A DNA stretch of 64,000 bases from Trochalopteron elliotii (lineage: Eukaryota; Chordata; Aves; Passeriformes; Leiothrichidae): assembly GCA_024734555.1 (NCBI GenBank), contig JANPWX010000336.1, positions 310,001 through 374,000 on the forward strand. The letters are read 5' to 3'. Positions 62,985-64,000 of the stretch are shown here, in pieces. The notes below the pieces were generated by a model, which did not search any database, had not been told where the DNA came from, and worked only from the letters and a program-made list of their open reading frames with translations. Positions within the stretch are counted from its first letter, which is position 1, and each line of letters starts with the position of its first letter. The position numbers were made by a program, and so were the translations under genes.

Positions 62985-63444
62985 TGATGCCTTGGGAAGG
63001 CTGGCCTGGAACAGAGACTGGACAGAGCTGAGAGAATAAAGTAGGTATTTATTGAAAGGCCTTTAGGGTACACCTTGGGCAGGACAAGAGCCTGGCCAGG
63101 GCTACACCCAAGGTGGACCCAAAATGGTCACAAAATGGACCACCCATCACAAGGTCTCACACTTCTATAATTTTTGTTTGATTTGCATATTGGGGTTTAA
63201 TTGTCCAATTACAGCTTCAGGTTATGAAGTCCCATCCTTCTTGTTTTCTCTCTTCAGTTCACTGTTGTTTGTGCTTTTGGGCCTGAAACTTGTAACCACT
63301 GTCCTTGGTCTTCATCATGAAAAGGATTTGTTTTGTCTCCCTACTCAGTGAAGAGAGCTGAGTGACACTTAATATGAGGCTCAGAACTGCACCCCTAGGC
63401 AGCACAGAATCTGAAAAACATGAAAGCTAAACCTGAAGGCATCA
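62985..63444 (-). mobile_element. Solo LTR (460 bp), family shared with 29,169-29,590
   Basis: Bounded by the inverted termini TGATGCCTT (62,985) and AAGGCATCA (to 63,444). The minus strand aligns through most of the 29-kb copy: TTTTCAGAT near the start, a shared GACTTCATNACCTGAAGCTG block, the TATGCAAAT site, and AATAAATAC followed by ACTTTATTCTCT near the 3' end. Flanks GTGG and GTGA match at three of four bases, so a target-site duplication is possible but not proven. No internal genes adjoin it. Confidence 0.87.
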
Positions 63445-64000
63445 GTGAGAGCTTCCTGTTGCCACCCTGGCTGGGACACAGGGAGTGGAGGCAGATCCCT
63501 GCAGCACTGGAGATGCTTCTCCAGGAGTGCAGCACTGAGCCTCAGGTGTTTCAGCCTCTGTGCAGGGACACAAATACCTGCTCTTAATCATTTATATGAC
63601 CAATGCCCGGCTTTGATCCACCTGAAAACTTCTTTGTAAATTTGTGTGATATCAGACCCATCAGTGTGGGGAGACAGGTGGAGACAGTGCTGAAAACAAT
63701 CTTGTCCCTGATCCATTGCAGCTGTGTTAATTACCAAAGAGTGGGACCAGCCTTGCCCTCCCAGCCATGGGTGTGATAGAAGAGTGAGTTAGCTGGTGGA
63801 GGGTCAGTTGGAGTCTGCTGGCCATGAGGAGGAGGAGGAGGAGGGGACAGGAGGTCCTGTGAGGGACAAACAGGGTTAGGTGACTGTGCTAGGGGCAGGA
63901 GGGAGCCACCCAGAACTGCATAAGGAAGAGAGAAGAAGGAGGGAAAGAGCCAGAGCCGTGTGGTGCTGCCCATGGGAGACTACACAGAAAAGGTATGAGA
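63445..64000. other. Unannotated non-coding DNA
   Basis: Contains the GAG microsatellite at 63,825 and no supported gene. The 80-codon minus-strand frame at 63,731-63,973 crosses that tract. Confidence 0.5.
63825..63844. repeat. (GAG)n microsatellite
   Basis: About six GAG/GGA trinucleotides in a purine-rich setting. Confidence 0.9.

Noticed and set aside
62543..63073. 176-codon minus-strand frame
   Set aside because: It starts inside the LTR at 63.0 kb and has no recognisable protein content. It overlaps another long frame in a different phase.

Overview
The window looks like bird nuclear DNA, most probably from a songbird. It is AT-leaning and CpG-poor, with almost no recognisable coding sequence. 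It is sprinkled with short LTR insertions of the kinds I know from passerine genomes, plus one fragment of a CR1-type LINE. There are no operons, ribosome-binding sites or other prokaryotic features. The organism call is inference from repeat content, not from a named gene.

Layout. 1-14.8 kb: a GT microsatellite, an unclassified ~370 bp repeat present twice (0.7 and 5.4 kb), a complete 813 bp LTR with target-site duplication (7.2-8.0 kb), a pentanucleotide array interrupted by a 398-base assembly gap (11.3-12.0 kb) and bracketed by another unclassified repeat pair (10.6 and 12.4 kb), and a perfect 51 bp minisatellite (14.7 kb). 14.8-32 kb: mostly unannotated DNA with a third small repeat pair (21.7 and 24.6 kb), an AACC/AAAC tract (28.8 kb) and one LTR (29.2 kb). 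32-64 kb: more LTRs (32.2, 46.3, 49.9, 53.7, 61.4 and 63.0 kb, and a weak candidate at 55.7 kb), a CR1 fragment (40.2 kb) and TA-rich microsatellites.

Genes. No gene could be identified. The best protein-coding candidates are on the plus strand between 42 and 47.2 kb. They are exon-like segments with splice-site consensus, two of them with codon usage or CpG content unlike their surroundings. Three of them (43,916-43,986; 44,617-44,776; 47,073-47,195) happen to be phase-compatible and end in a stop codon. I do not recognise the product, and this remains a hypothesis. The rest behaves as intron or gene-desert sequence. Long reading frames elsewhere are chance, run through simple repeats or the gap, or overlap LTRs.

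Six of the LTRs fall into families that can be compared within the window: 46.3 with 53.7 kb, 29.2 with 63.0 kb, and 7.2 with 49.9 kb. This allowed insertion boundaries to be set by terminal inverted repeats and, in three cases, target-site duplications. No internal retroviral genes were seen, so these are probably solo LTRs. I found no evidence for a new biological system. The most useful leads are the candidate exons, the LTR boundary sets and the unclassified repeat families.
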